From positions 1-64,000 of the forward strand of contig JANXWA010000025.1 in the NCBI GenBank assembly GCA_025351385.1: 64,000 nt of DNA. Reading direction: 5' to 3'. Source of the DNA: Acidimicrobiales bacterium (GTDB taxonomy: Bacteria > Actinomycetota > Acidimicrobiia > Acidimicrobiales > RAAP-2). This document shows positions 25,435 to 33,671 of the stretch, in pieces (position 1 is the stretch's first letter; every line of letters begins with the position of its first letter). The notes beneath the pieces were generated by a model. The model was not told where the DNA came from and searched no databases. It was given only the letters and a program-made list of their open reading frames with translations. The position numbers were made by a program, and so were the translations under genes.

Positions 25435-25752
25435 TGGTCGCCACCTCCCACCCATGAGGTCACGTTCAACCAGGTCCCAGGCGCTGAACACGACAACGGT
25501 CTACGCGTCGTCCACCGACCTCCACTCCACCGCGAACTCGTGAAACCAAAATAGATCCATCGGTGTCCGACGCCAAGGGCCAAAAGACCTTTGTGGCGAC
25601 CACGCGAAGCGACCCACGAACGCTCGCTCCGGCCACCCAGTCAAAGTTGAGGGGTCCACCACCTAGGACTTCCCGCCTCGTCTGCTCGCCCCTTAGCCAA
25701 AGACCGTCGCTACATAGACTCGAAGCCGTCCACCAAAGAGGAGTCTCTACCA
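25435..25752. other. Divergent intergenic region
   Basis: 318 bp between the esterase-like gene and the DUF885 gene, presumably holding both promoters. An AAAGAGGAG ribosome site lies before the ATG at 25753. I see no gene, strong hairpin or repeat. Confidence 0.5.
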
Positions 25753-27471
25753 ATGACGAGGCCCACTTCACTGTCCCCGATCTTCGTCTTCGCCAACGAG
25801 CTCGTCGAGCGCATGGCCCGGCGCGACCCGATCTTCGCCACCCAATCCGGCATCAAGGGCTACGACCACCTCCTGGGCGACTTCTCGACCGAGCAACTGG
25901 CATCCGACGAGGCGGAGATCGCCGAGGAACTTCGCGGCCTCGAATCGATTGCGGTCACTGGCGACGTCGAACGGATCGCCCGCGAAGTGATTCGCGAGCG
26001 TCTGAGCGTGAAGCACGCGCTCTTGGCGTCCGGTGATATTCGCCGGACGTTCTCAGTCCTCTCGTCGCCGCTGGAGGGTATCCGTCAGGTCTTCGAGTTG
26101 ATGGCGATGGACTCGCCCGAGGCGGCCGAGGTCATTCGGGGGCGACTAAGCCAGATCCGACCTGCGCTGACGAGTTGGCGCCGTGCTCTGGTCGACGTGG
26201 CCAGCGCCGGACAGCTCCCGGCCGAGCGCCAGATCCTGGGCGTGGCCGAGCAGTCGACGGCCTACGCCAACCGTGGATGGACCACGTTGGCCCGACGAGT
26301 GGCCGATGCCGTCTCCGTCGATGCCGAAGCATCAGGCCTCCTCGCCGCGGCAGAGGACGCCCAGGGCGCCTGCGCCGAGCTGGCCGAGTGGTTGCGCGTC
26401 GAGGCCGCGCCTCAGGCCGCTGCCAAGGAGGGATGCGGCGCCGAGCGCTACCAGCGATGGACGAACTACTACACCGGCGCCACCTTGAATCCTCGCGAAC
26501 TCTACGAATGGGGTTACCAAGACCTGCGACGGATCAATGACCGGATGTGGCGACTGGCCGACGTGCTCCTCCCTGGCGCGTCGAGCCTCGTCGCGGTGGC
26601 CGATCACCTGGACCACGATCCCGCGCGGGCCATTGTTGGTGCCGACGTGCTCATCGACAAACTGCGGTCCTTCACTGCCGCCACCGTCGCCGAGCTGAAC
26701 GGCGTGCACTTCGACATCGACGAGCGCATCCAATTCTGCGACGCACGACTGGCCCCGGAGGGCACGGCCGCCGCGCCCTATTACATAGCGCCGAGCGAAG
26801 ACCTGAGCCGTCCTGGGACGACCTGGTTCCCGACACTCGGTCTCACGACATTCACGTGGTGGCGAGAGGCCACCGTCTGGTACCACGAGTCGGTGCCCGG
26901 TCACCACCTCCAGTGCGCCGTCGCCCTGCTCGCGGCGGAGCGACAGACGCGCTTCCATCGGCTAGCCGGTTGGACCAGTGGCTACGGCGAAGGCTGGGCC
27001 CTCTACGCCGAGCGGCTGATGGACGAGCTCGGCTACTTCTCGGACCCCGCCGACGAGCTCGGCTACCTCGCGTGCCAGGCCATGCGAGCGGCCCGAATAG
27101 TGGTCGACGTGGGCCTCCACCTCGAGCTCGACGCCCCGGGCGACCTCGGCGTCCTCGGAGACCTCGGCGACTGCTCGGGCCGACGTTGGACGCCGGAGAT
27201 GGCCGTCGCGCTGTTGGAGGAGTGGGCCCTGCAGAGCCGGGCGATGTCGATCTCCGAGGTCGACCGCTACCTCGGAAACCCGGCCCAGGCGATCTCCTAC
27301 AAGGTCGGCGAGCGGGTCTGGCTCGAAGCCCGCGAGGAGACCAGACGGCGGCTCGGCGACGGCTTCAGCCTGAAGGCGTTCCACGCCCAGGCCCTCGCCC
27401 TCGGACCAATGGGCCTCGACACGTTCTCGGCCGAGATGGCCGCGTGGGACGGCGCCACGCACAGCCTCTGA
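25753..27471 (+). CDS. DUF885 family metallopeptidase-like protein
   Basis: A 572-residue, mostly helical protein of the DUF885 family, a thermolysin-related clan. The signature WYHESVPGHHLQ (His378, Glu379, His383/384) resembles an extended zinc-binding HE...H motif. Downstream come SGYGEGWALYAERLMDELG and the family-typical NPAQAISYKVG near the C-terminus. It has no signal peptide and is probably cytoplasmic. It is expected to hydrolyse peptides, but the substrate is unknown. Strong AAAGAGGAG ribosome site. Confidence 0.85.
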   Translation: MTRPTSLSPIFVFANELVERMARRDPIFATQSGIKGYDHLLGDFSTEQLASDEAEIAEELRGLESIAVTGDVERIAREVIRERLSVKHALLASGDIRRTFSVLSSPLEGIRQVFELMAMDSPEAAEVIRGRLSQIRPALTSWRRALVDVASAGQLPAERQILGVAEQSTAYANRGWTTLARRVADAVSVDAEASGLLAAAEDAQGACAELAEWLRVEAAPQAAAKEGCGAERYQRWTNYYTGATLNPRELYEWGYQDLRRINDRMWRLADVLLPGASSLVAVADHLDHDPARAIVGADVLIDKLRSFTAATVAELNGVHFDIDERIQFCDARLAPEGTAAAPYYIAPSEDLSRPGTTWFPTLGLTTFTWWREATVWYHESVPGHHLQCAVALLAAERQTRFHRLAGWTSGYGEGWALYAERLMDELGYFSDPADELGYLACQAMRAARIVVDVGLHLELDAPGDLGVLGDLGDCSGRRWTPEMAVALLEEWALQSRAMSISEVDRYLGNPAQAISYKVGERVWLEAREETRRRLGDGFSLKAFHAQALALGPMGLDTFSAEMAAWDGATHSL

Positions 27472-27539
27472 TTGTCCCACGACGACGTCATTCGCGTCAC
27501 GGGCACCCAAACGCCACCCCTCGCCAAGTGCGTTACCGT

Positions 27540-27557
27540 CTTTGGTAGCGACCAAAG
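27540..27557 (+). promoter_or_regulatory. Hairpin overlapping the ribosome site of the aminotransferase gene
   Basis: CTTTGGT (27540-27546) and ACCAAAG (27551-27557) form a 7-bp stem with a 4-nt loop, AGCG. The right arm covers most of AAAGG, the ribosome site 7 nt before the GTG at 27567. It could limit translation or bind a regulator. Confidence 0.35.
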
Positions 27558-27566
27558 GAACCTGCC

Positions 27567-28910
27567 GTGGCAAACGACCGAACCGCACTAACGAGCATCG
27601 AGCGCGAAAAGGCCTCGGTCTTCCACTCGTGGTCGGCCCAGTCCACCATCAATCCGCTGATGGTGAAGGAGGCGCACGGTGTGTACGTCACCGACGAGGA
27701 CGGCAAGGAGTATCTCGACTTCTCCTCCCAGCTCGTCAACACGAACATCGGCCATCAGCACCCCGCGGTGGTCCGCGCGATCCAAGAGCAGGCCGCCACC
27801 CTGTGCACCATCGCCCCCCAGCACGGCTACATTTCGCGCTACCGCGCCGCCGAGCTCATCCTCGACCACTCCTTCGAGGGTGCAGCCAAGGTCTTCTTTA
27901 CCAACGGCGGCACCGAGTCCGTCGAGCACGCCGTGCGGATGGCCCGGCTTCACACGGGACGCCACAAGGTCCTGTCGGCCTATCGCAGCTACCACGGGGC
28001 CACTTCCACCTCCATGAACTTGACCGGCGATCCGCGTCGCTGGCCGAGCGACAACGGGTCGGCCGGGGTGGTGCACTTCTTCGGCCCCTTCCTCTACCGC
28101 AGCGCCTTCTCGGCCACTACCGAGGCCGAAGAGTGCGAGCGCGCCCTCGCGTCCCTCGAGGCGACGATCCAGTTCGAGGGACCGACGGGGATCGCCGCCA
28201 TCATCCTCGAGACGGTCCCGGGCACCGCGGGCATCATGGTCCCACCCGAGGGCTACCTCCGGGGCGTGCGCGAGATCTGCGACCGCTACGGCATCGTCTA
28301 CATTGCCGACGAGGTGATGTGCGGCTTCGGGCGCACCGGATCGTGGTTCGGTTTCCAGCAGCACGACGTCAAGCCCGACCTCGTCACCTTCGCCAAGGGC
28401 GTGAACTCGGGCTACGTCCCGCTCGGGGGCGTCATCCTCAGCGAACGGCTCAGCGCGGCCTTCAACGACCGCGTCTACCCCGGCGGGCTCACCTACTCGG
28501 GTCACCCGCTCGCCTGCGCCTCAGCCGTCGCCACCATCACGGCAATGGAGGACGAGCACATCGTGCAGAACGCGCAGCGCATCGGCGACGAGGTTCTGCG
28601 GCCGGGACTCGAGGAGTTGGCTCTCAAGCATCCCATCATCGGCGAAGTCCGGGGGCTCGGCGTCTTCTTCGCGCTCGACCTGGTGACCGATCGGGCGACC
28701 AAGGAGCCTCTCGCCCCCTACGGTGGGACGTCGCCCGCCATGGCCGAGATCGGCGCGGCCGCTCGCGCCGAAGGCCTGCTCACCTTCATGAACTACCACC
28801 GGATTCACGTCGTTCCGCCGTGCACCATCAGCGACGTCGAGGCGCGCGATGGCCTCGCCCGCCTCGACCGGGCCCTCAGCGTGGCCGATCGGTACTACGT
28901 AGGGGAGTAG
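27567..28910 (+). CDS. Class III PLP-dependent aminotransferase
   Basis: A 447-residue omega-type aminotransferase. It has the substrate and cofactor segments FTNGGTESVEHAVRMAR and YRSYHGAT, IADEVMCGFGRTG with the pyridine-binding Asp, and FAKGVNSG with the PLP lysine (residue 277). It most resembles taurine-, beta-alanine- or putrescine-type transaminases; the amino donor cannot be fixed from sequence. It starts at GTG. The stop overlaps the start of the following thioesterase by 1 nt, so the pair is an operon. Confidence 0.88.
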   Translation: MANDRTALTSIEREKASVFHSWSAQSTINPLMVKEAHGVYVTDEDGKEYLDFSSQLVNTNIGHQHPAVVRAIQEQAATLCTIAPQHGYISRYRAAELILDHSFEGAAKVFFTNGGTESVEHAVRMARLHTGRHKVLSAYRSYHGATSTSMNLTGDPRRWPSDNGSAGVVHFFGPFLYRSAFSATTEAEECERALASLEATIQFEGPTGIAAIILETVPGTAGIMVPPEGYLRGVREICDRYGIVYIADEVMCGFGRTGSWFGFQQHDVKPDLVTFAKGVNSGYVPLGGVILSERLSAAFNDRVYPGGLTYSGHPLACASAVATITAMEDEHIVQNAQRIGDEVLRPGLEELALKHPIIGEVRGLGVFFALDLVTDRATKEPLAPYGGTSPAMAEIGAAARAEGLLTFMNYHRIHVVPPCTISDVEARDGLARLDRALSVADRYYVGE

Positions 28911-29557
28911 TGACCAACCAGGATCTTCGTATTGAGGTGGCGTCCAGGTTTCGCTCAATGGGCCACGACTTCGTGGCTCACGATCTGAGCGACGCACAGC
29001 TCGCCGACGTGGTGAGGCGACTCGACGAGCTGGCCGAGGTCGTCGTCGCGGCGGCTCCGCGTCAGCGGGTGATCTCGCGCGAGGGCCTCGCGAACTTCAC
29101 GATGGTGGTACCCGCGTCCGACACCGTGGTGAAGCACCAGCTGTTCTCGGACTCCGTCGTGTCCGGGGGCGCCAATCCAATGGGGCTCGGCGCAGTCCTG
29201 TGGCGTGACGGCGACGCGGCCGTCATGGAGGTGACGCTCGGCAGTGCCTTCGAGGGCGCGCCCGGGCGGGCTCACGGCGGGATCGTCGCGGCGCTGGTCG
29301 ACGAGACGATGGGCCTGGTCAACGCGATAGGCGGGGTCCTCGCCTTCACTGCGCAGCTCGACATCAAGTACGTGGCGCCGGTCCCCGTCAACGAGCCCGT
29401 CATCGCGAGGGCCTGGCTGGCGCGGCGCCATGGACGCAAGCACTACGTCGAGGCAAGGGTGACGGCCGGCGACACCGTCGTGGTGACCGCGACCGCACTC
29501 TTCATCGCGATGGACCCCCAGAAGTTCCTCGAGCACGTGCCGGTCGAAGAGGCCTGA
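28910..29557 (+). CDS. PaaI-like hotdog thioesterase with N-terminal extension
   Basis: A 215-residue protein. The C-terminal 130 residues form a hotdog domain with GRAHGGIVAALVDETMG (catalytic Gly/Asp loop) and AQLDIKYVAPVPVNEPV. About 80 helical residues come before it. Family members hydrolyse acyl-CoA thioesters. The start is the GTG at 28910, one base into the aminotransferase stop. The 671-codon open frame reaching back to 27542 is a shadow of that gene. Coupling to the aminotransferase suggests a shared catabolic route. Confidence 0.82.
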   Translation: MTNQDLRIEVASRFRSMGHDFVAHDLSDAQLADVVRRLDELAEVVVAAAPRQRVISREGLANFTMVVPASDTVVKHQLFSDSVVSGGANPMGLGAVLWRDGDAAVMEVTLGSAFEGAPGRAHGGIVAALVDETMGLVNAIGGVLAFTAQLDIKYVAPVPVNEPVIARAWLARRHGRKHYVEARVTAGDTVVVTATALFIAMDPQKFLEHVPVEEA

Positions 29558-29612
29558 TCGGTTTCGCGTCGCGCCATGGCGCCCAGCACGTCAGGGACCG
29601 CCTGACCGTCAT

Positions 29613-29618
29613 TATCAT
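29613..29618 (+). promoter_or_regulatory. Candidate -10 box of a leaderless promoter (pirin)
   Basis: TATCAT lies 6 nt before the ATG at 29625, with no ribosome site between them. Confidence 0.4.
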
Positions 29619-29624
29619 GGTCGG

Positions 29625-30581
29625 ATGCCAGCAATCACTGTAGAGAGCCCGCTCGAACTTCCTCAGGCCGTCAAGCCGCTCGCGACGGACCGTCCGCGAC
29701 GGGTGAAGTCCGTGACCACGGCCCCGCGCGGCCTCGAGGGCGAGGGCTTCCCCGTTCGACGGGCCTTCGCTGGCGTCGACCTCGCCGACCTCGACCCCTT
29801 CATTCACATGGACCAGATGGGCGAGGTCGACTACGGGCCCGGTGAGCCCAAGGGCACGCCCTGGCACCCGCACCGCGGCTTCGAGACCGTCACTTACATG
29901 ATCGAAGGAACCTTCCTCCACCAGGACTCCATCGGCGGCGGCGGCACAATCCGCAACGGGGCGACCCAGTGGATGACGGCCGGCGCAGGAATCTTGCACA
30001 TCGAGCGACCTCCGGACGCGCTGATCGACTCGGGTGGCCTCTTCCACGGAGTGCAGCTCTGGGTCAATCTGCCCGCACGCCTCAAGATGACCAATCCCCG
30101 CTACCAGGACATCGAGGCCGAGTCGGTGTCGCTCTTGACCAACGAGAACGGCGACGCCATCATCCGCGTCATCGCCGGCTCACTCGGTGAGAGCGCCGGT
30201 CCCGGCTCCACGCACACGCCGATCTCCATCGTGCACGTGTCGCTCCTGCCCGGAGGCCAGCTCGCACTGCCCTGGAACCCCCAGTACAACGCGCTCACCT
30301 ACGTGCTCGCCGGGCAAGGCACCGTCGGCGTCGACGGCCAACCGATTCGTGAGGGCCAGATGGCCGTGCACGTGGACGGTGACTTCCTGGTGCTGTCAGC
30401 CAGCGAGACCCAGGATTCGCGCACCCAGGCCTTCGAAGTGCTGGTCATCGGCGGTGAGCCGATCCGCGAACCGGTGGCCGCCTATGGCCCGTTCGTCATG
30501 AACACGAAAGCCGAGCTGCAGCAGGCCTTCGACGATTACCAGGCCGGCCGTCTCGGCCAGATCCCGGCCAATCACATCTAG
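29625..30581 (+). CDS. Pirin-family bicupin
   Basis: A 318-residue cupin protein. The N-terminal cupin has the metal-binding HPHRGFETVTYMIEG and the following DSIGGGGTIRNG...QWMTAGAGILHIE, with the pirin pattern of three His and one Glu. The C-terminal pirin domain runs from about residue 190 (LPGGQLALPWNPQYN). Bacterial pirins have been linked to quercetinase activity or redox regulation. The specific role here is unknown. The stop overlaps the convergent thioesterase by 4 nt. Confidence 0.9.
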   Translation: MPAITVESPLELPQAVKPLATDRPRRVKSVTTAPRGLEGEGFPVRRAFAGVDLADLDPFIHMDQMGEVDYGPGEPKGTPWHPHRGFETVTYMIEGTFLHQDSIGGGGTIRNGATQWMTAGAGILHIERPPDALIDSGGLFHGVQLWVNLPARLKMTNPRYQDIEAESVSLLTNENGDAIIRVIAGSLGESAGPGSTHTPISIVHVSLLPGGQLALPWNPQYNALTYVLAGQGTVGVDGQPIREGQMAVHVDGDFLVLSASETQDSRTQAFEVLVIGGEPIREPVAAYGPFVMNTKAELQQAFDDYQAGRLGQIPANHI

Positions 30582-31021
30582 TCGGTCACCTCGCGGTGGA
30601 CCAGGAACGTGCCCGACGCTCGGCTGACGAGCTTGCCCTCGTCGCTCGAGATCGACGCCTCGGCGTAGGCGATCTGGCGAGTGAGGCGCACCACCTCGCC
30701 GCGCACCCCGTAGCCCGACGCGAGCGCCGCGGGGCGCAGCAACTCCGAGGTGATCTCAATCGTCGCTTGGGTACGGTCACGCCCGACTAGCGCGGCGTTG
30801 ATCGCGAAGTTCATCGCCGCATCGAGCAGCACCGTGTGGACTCCGGCCTGAACCGTCCCGTGAGGGTTGCAGGCCAGTTCGGTCGGCGTAAACCGGCCCG
30901 AGACCCAACCGAGGTCCTCCCCGTCGACCCCGTAGGCGTCGAACGAACCGCCGACGGCACCGATGATCGCCATGCCCCCGTCACCGAGCCACCGGTCCAT
31001 GTTCTTGCGTCGTGCCGCCAC
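30578..31021 (-). CDS. PaaI-type hotdog thioesterase
   Basis: A 147-residue single hotdog domain. NPHGTVQAGVHTVLLDAAMNF holds the active-site loop, and ATIEITSELLRPAALASGYG follows, typical of PaaI/YdiI-like acyl-CoA thioesterases. The GTG at 31021 is chosen because a TATCGT box lies 7 nt upstream on the minus strand; an ATG at 31000 is the alternative. It diverges from the thiolase, which suggests acyl-CoA metabolism. Confidence 0.82.
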   Translation of the reverse strand: MAARRKNMDRWLGDGGMAIIGAVGGSFDAYGVDGEDLGWVSGRFTPTELACNPHGTVQAGVHTVLLDAAMNFAINAALVGRDRTQATIEITSELLRPAALASGYGVRGEVVRLTRQIAYAEASISSDEGKLVSRASGTFLVHREVTD

Positions 31022-31028
31022 GGATGTG

Positions 31029-31034
31029 ACGATA
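31029..31034 (-). promoter_or_regulatory. Candidate -10 box of a leaderless promoter (PaaI-type gene)
   Basis: TATCGT on the minus strand lies 7 nt before the GTG at 31021. Confidence 0.35.
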
Positions 31035-31097
31035 GCCCGTGCCCCCGTTAGGATTCGCGCCGTGGGCGCGTGCCCGCACACGACGAGAGGGACGCAC

Positions 31098-32276
31098 ATG
31101 CCAGTAGCGGTCATTGTGGATGCCGTTCGCACCCCCGGGGGCAAGCGCAACGGGAAGCTGAAGAACTGGCACGCGGTTGACCTCGCGTCAGAGGCCCTGC
31201 GGGCCATCGCCAGTCGCAACAACCTCGACCCCGTCCTAGTCGACGACGTCATCATGGGTTGCGTCTCCCAGGTCGGCGAACAGGCCTTCAACGTCGGGCG
31301 CAACGCCGTGCTCGCCGCCGGCTGGCCCGAGTCGGTGCCGGCCACCACCATCGACCGTCAGTGCGGCTCATCCCAGCAGGCCCTGCACTTCGCCGCGCAG
31401 GGCGTGATGTCCGGTGCCTACGACATCGTCGTCGCCGCCGGCGTCGAGGTGATGTCGCGTGTGACCATGGGATCGTCGATCGGCAAGGAAGTCGGCTTCC
31501 CCTTCGGTCCGCGCGTGATGGCTCGCTACGAGCCGGTCGGCGGGTTGAAGAACCAGGGCATCGGCGCTGAGATGATCGCCGACCAGTGGGGCATCACTCG
31601 CGAGGACCTCGACGCCTATTCCGTCGAGAGCCATCGTCGCGCCGCCCGGGCGACCGCCGAGGGCCGATTCGAACGTGAGATCATTCCCGTCCACGTGCGC
31701 GACGAGGACGGACAATCAACCGATGAGGTGATGACCACCGACGAGGGCATTCGCCCCGATTCGACGGTCGAGACGCTCGCGAACCTGAAGCCGGCCTACA
31801 AGGAGGGTGGCAAGGTGACCGCCGGCAACTCGTCCCAGATCACCGACGGCGCGTCGGCGGTCCTCATCATGAGCGAGGAGAAGGCCCGCGAACTGGGCTA
31901 CACCCCGCGCGCCCGGTTCCACGCCTTCGCCCTGGCCGGCGTCGACCCTGTCACGATGCTCACCGGCCCCATCCCCGCCACGACCAAGGTCCTCGAGCGG
32001 GCCGGCCTCACGCTCGACGACATCGACCTCATCGAAATCAACGAGGCTTTCGCCTCGGTCATCCTCGCCTGGCAGAAGGAGCACCGGGCCGACTTGTCGA
32101 AGGTAAACGTCAACGGCGGAGCAATCGCGCTGGGCCACCCGCTCGGCGCGTCGGGTGCCAAGTTGTGCGCGACGCTCTTGAACGAGCTCGAGCGCACGGG
32201 CGGGCGCTACGGTCTGATTACGATGTGCGAGGGCGGCGGACTCGCCAACGCGACCATCATCGAACGCCTCGGATGA
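31098..32276 (+). CDS. Acetyl-CoA C-acyltransferase (thiolase)
   Basis: A 392-residue thiolase that cleaves 3-ketoacyl-CoA, or condenses two acyl-CoAs. The nucleophilic Cys89 lies in DRQCGSSQQALHFAA, NEAFASVILAW carries the active-site Asn/Glu loop, GHPLGASGAKL the catalytic His, and CEGGGLANATI the second Cys. Length is normal. A plausible promoter (TGTGAC 31025-31030, 18-nt spacer, TAGGAT 31049-31054) lies upstream. The ATG at 31098 matches the family N-terminus (PVAVIVDAVRTPGGK). It probably acts in fatty-acid or steroid-like side-chain oxidation. Confidence 0.93.
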   Translation: MPVAVIVDAVRTPGGKRNGKLKNWHAVDLASEALRAIASRNNLDPVLVDDVIMGCVSQVGEQAFNVGRNAVLAAGWPESVPATTIDRQCGSSQQALHFAAQGVMSGAYDIVVAAGVEVMSRVTMGSSIGKEVGFPFGPRVMARYEPVGGLKNQGIGAEMIADQWGITREDLDAYSVESHRRAARATAEGRFEREIIPVHVRDEDGQSTDEVMTTDEGIRPDSTVETLANLKPAYKEGGKVTAGNSSQITDGASAVLIMSEEKARELGYTPRARFHAFALAGVDPVTMLTGPIPATTKVLERAGLTLDDIDLIEINEAFASVILAWQKEHRADLSKVNVNGGAIALGHPLGASGAKLCATLLNELERTGGRYGLITMCEGGGLANATIIERLG

Positions 32277-32374
32277 CACCTGGGCGATGACGCCCGTTGG
32301 ATCTCTGGCCATCGGGCCGCACCCCGTGGCCTGGTGGGTTGCCGTCGACCTTGGTCGGTGCTAGAACGACGTCG

Positions 32375-33349
32375 ATGGCTGGGTCGACCTCCGCACTCAC
32401 CGGTGACCGGTTCGTCCGGGTGGCGATTCGTCAGATGGTCTCGCACGACGTCGCCACCGCCGACCACGTCATGCGTGTCTCGTTCGGCACGTTCCTCGGC
32501 GCGACCGATCCGGCGACGACGTTCGGCGAGGCTCAATTCGTGCGCACGCGATTCGCCGCCGAGCCGTCGTGGGCCTTCGTCGCCGAGCACGAGGGAGAGG
32601 TGGTCGGCTCCGTCTTCGCCACCCGTTGGGGCAGTTTCGGGTTCTTCGGCCCGCTCACGGTCCGTCCCGACCTGTGGGACCGGGGCATCGCGCGCCAGCT
32701 CCTCGAGCCCGTCGTCGCACTGTTCGACGAGTGGCCGGTTCGACTGGCCGGGTTGTTCACGTTCGCCCAGAGCGCGAAGCACGTCGCGCTCTACCAGCGA
32801 TTCGACTTCTGGCCCCAGTACCTGACGGCCATCATGGCCAAGGACGTGAGTCGTGTTGCGTCGCGGGAGTTCGAACTGTTCTCGGACCTCGGCGAGGTCC
32901 ATCGGGCCTTGGTGCTGAGCGAGTGTGCCGAACTGACCGACGAGATCTTCCAGGGCCTCAACGTCGGCCACGACGTGCACGCGACCCACGCGCAAGACAT
33001 CGGTGACACGGTGCTCGTGCGCGACGGATCGACGCTCGTCGGATTCGCGGTCTGCCACCTCGCCGGCGGCGAGACCGGGGCCAACAAGTTGTACGTGAAG
33101 TTCGGGGCCGTGCGACCGGGGGGCCACGCGCCCGAGCACTTCACGCTCCTGCTCGAGGCCTGCGAGCAACTGGCCCGCGAGCGCGGCGCCGGGGCCGTGG
33201 TCGCCGGAGTCAACACCGGGCGCCACGACGCGTACCGACGCATGCTCGAGTCCGGCTACCGGACCGGCGGTCAAGGGGTGCGGATGCACCGACCCAACGT
33301 CGGGGGCATGTGTGGAGCCCACGACTTCATCATCGACGACCTGCGATGA
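32375..33349 (+). CDS. GNAT-family acetyltransferase, two-part
   Basis: A 324-residue protein. The N-terminal half is a GNAT domain (IRQMVSHDVATADHVMRVSF, FVAEHEGEVVGSVFATRWG, FGPLTVRPDLWDRGIARQLL, where the acetyl-CoA pyrophosphate loop is RGIARQ). A C-terminal half of about 150 residues has weaker GNAT-like features (VLLEAC-like helix, NTGRHDAYRRMLESGYR). The ATG at 32375 has a TAGAAC box 7 nt upstream. The acceptor substrate is unknown. Confidence 0.75.
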   Translation: MAGSTSALTGDRFVRVAIRQMVSHDVATADHVMRVSFGTFLGATDPATTFGEAQFVRTRFAAEPSWAFVAEHEGEVVGSVFATRWGSFGFFGPLTVRPDLWDRGIARQLLEPVVALFDEWPVRLAGLFTFAQSAKHVALYQRFDFWPQYLTAIMAKDVSRVASREFELFSDLGEVHRALVLSECAELTDEIFQGLNVGHDVHATHAQDIGDTVLVRDGSTLVGFAVCHLAGGETGANKLYVKFGAVRPGGHAPEHFTLLLEACEQLARERGAGAVVAGVNTGRHDAYRRMLESGYRTGGQGVRMHRPNVGGMCGAHDFIIDDLR

Positions 33350-33364
33350 GCGCGACGACCCCGG

Positions 33365-33640
33365 CTACTTGTAGCGAGTCGCCAGGTAGAAGCCACTGAA
33401 CATCACGACGAGCCCGAAGACCAGGTACCACGACGACACCGAGCCGGGTAGCACCGCCAGGTAGTTCAAGAGGATGATCAGCATCCCCAGGGCCAACAGG
33501 TCGACGATCAGCCAGCCGTACCAGCGGGGGCTGTGGTCCTCGCCGGGGGGCTTGCGCGCGGTGACCCGTCCACTCGACTCCGGTGAGACGTAGCGGCCCA
33601 CCATCTTGCGATTGTTCGACTTGGGGGTGGGCTTTGCCAT
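33365..33640 (-). CDS. crgA: Cell division protein CrgA
   Basis: A 91-residue actinobacterial division regulator with the family layout: a basic, polar N-terminus (KPTPKSNNRKMVGRYVSP), two transmembrane helices (LIVDLLALGMLIILLNYLAVLPG and SSWYLVFGLVVMFSGFYLATR) and almost no C-terminal tail. In mycobacteria and streptomycetes CrgA recruits or modulates FtsZ-ring and peptidoglycan proteins. It lies just after pknB, 31 nt from its end, but has its own TAGCAT box. ATG at 33640. Confidence 0.92.
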   Translation of the reverse strand: MAKPTPKSNNRKMVGRYVSPESSGRVTARKPPGEDHSPRWYGWLIVDLLALGMLIILLNYLAVLPGSVSSWYLVFGLVVMFSGFYLATRYK

Positions 33641-33648
33641 AGGACTCG

Positions 33649-33654
33649 ATGCTA
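33649..33654 (-). promoter_or_regulatory. Candidate -10 box of a near-leaderless promoter (crgA)
   Basis: TAGCAT on the minus strand lies 8 nt before the crgA ATG, between pknB and crgA. Confidence 0.35.
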
Positions 33655-33671
33655 CCCAATGGCCGTGGCGG

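Noticed and set aside
27542-28909. Long open frame running through the aminotransferase gene into the thioesterase
   Set aside because: Only the part after 28910 has recognisable thioesterase sequence; the rest is an out-of-frame shadow of the aminotransferase.
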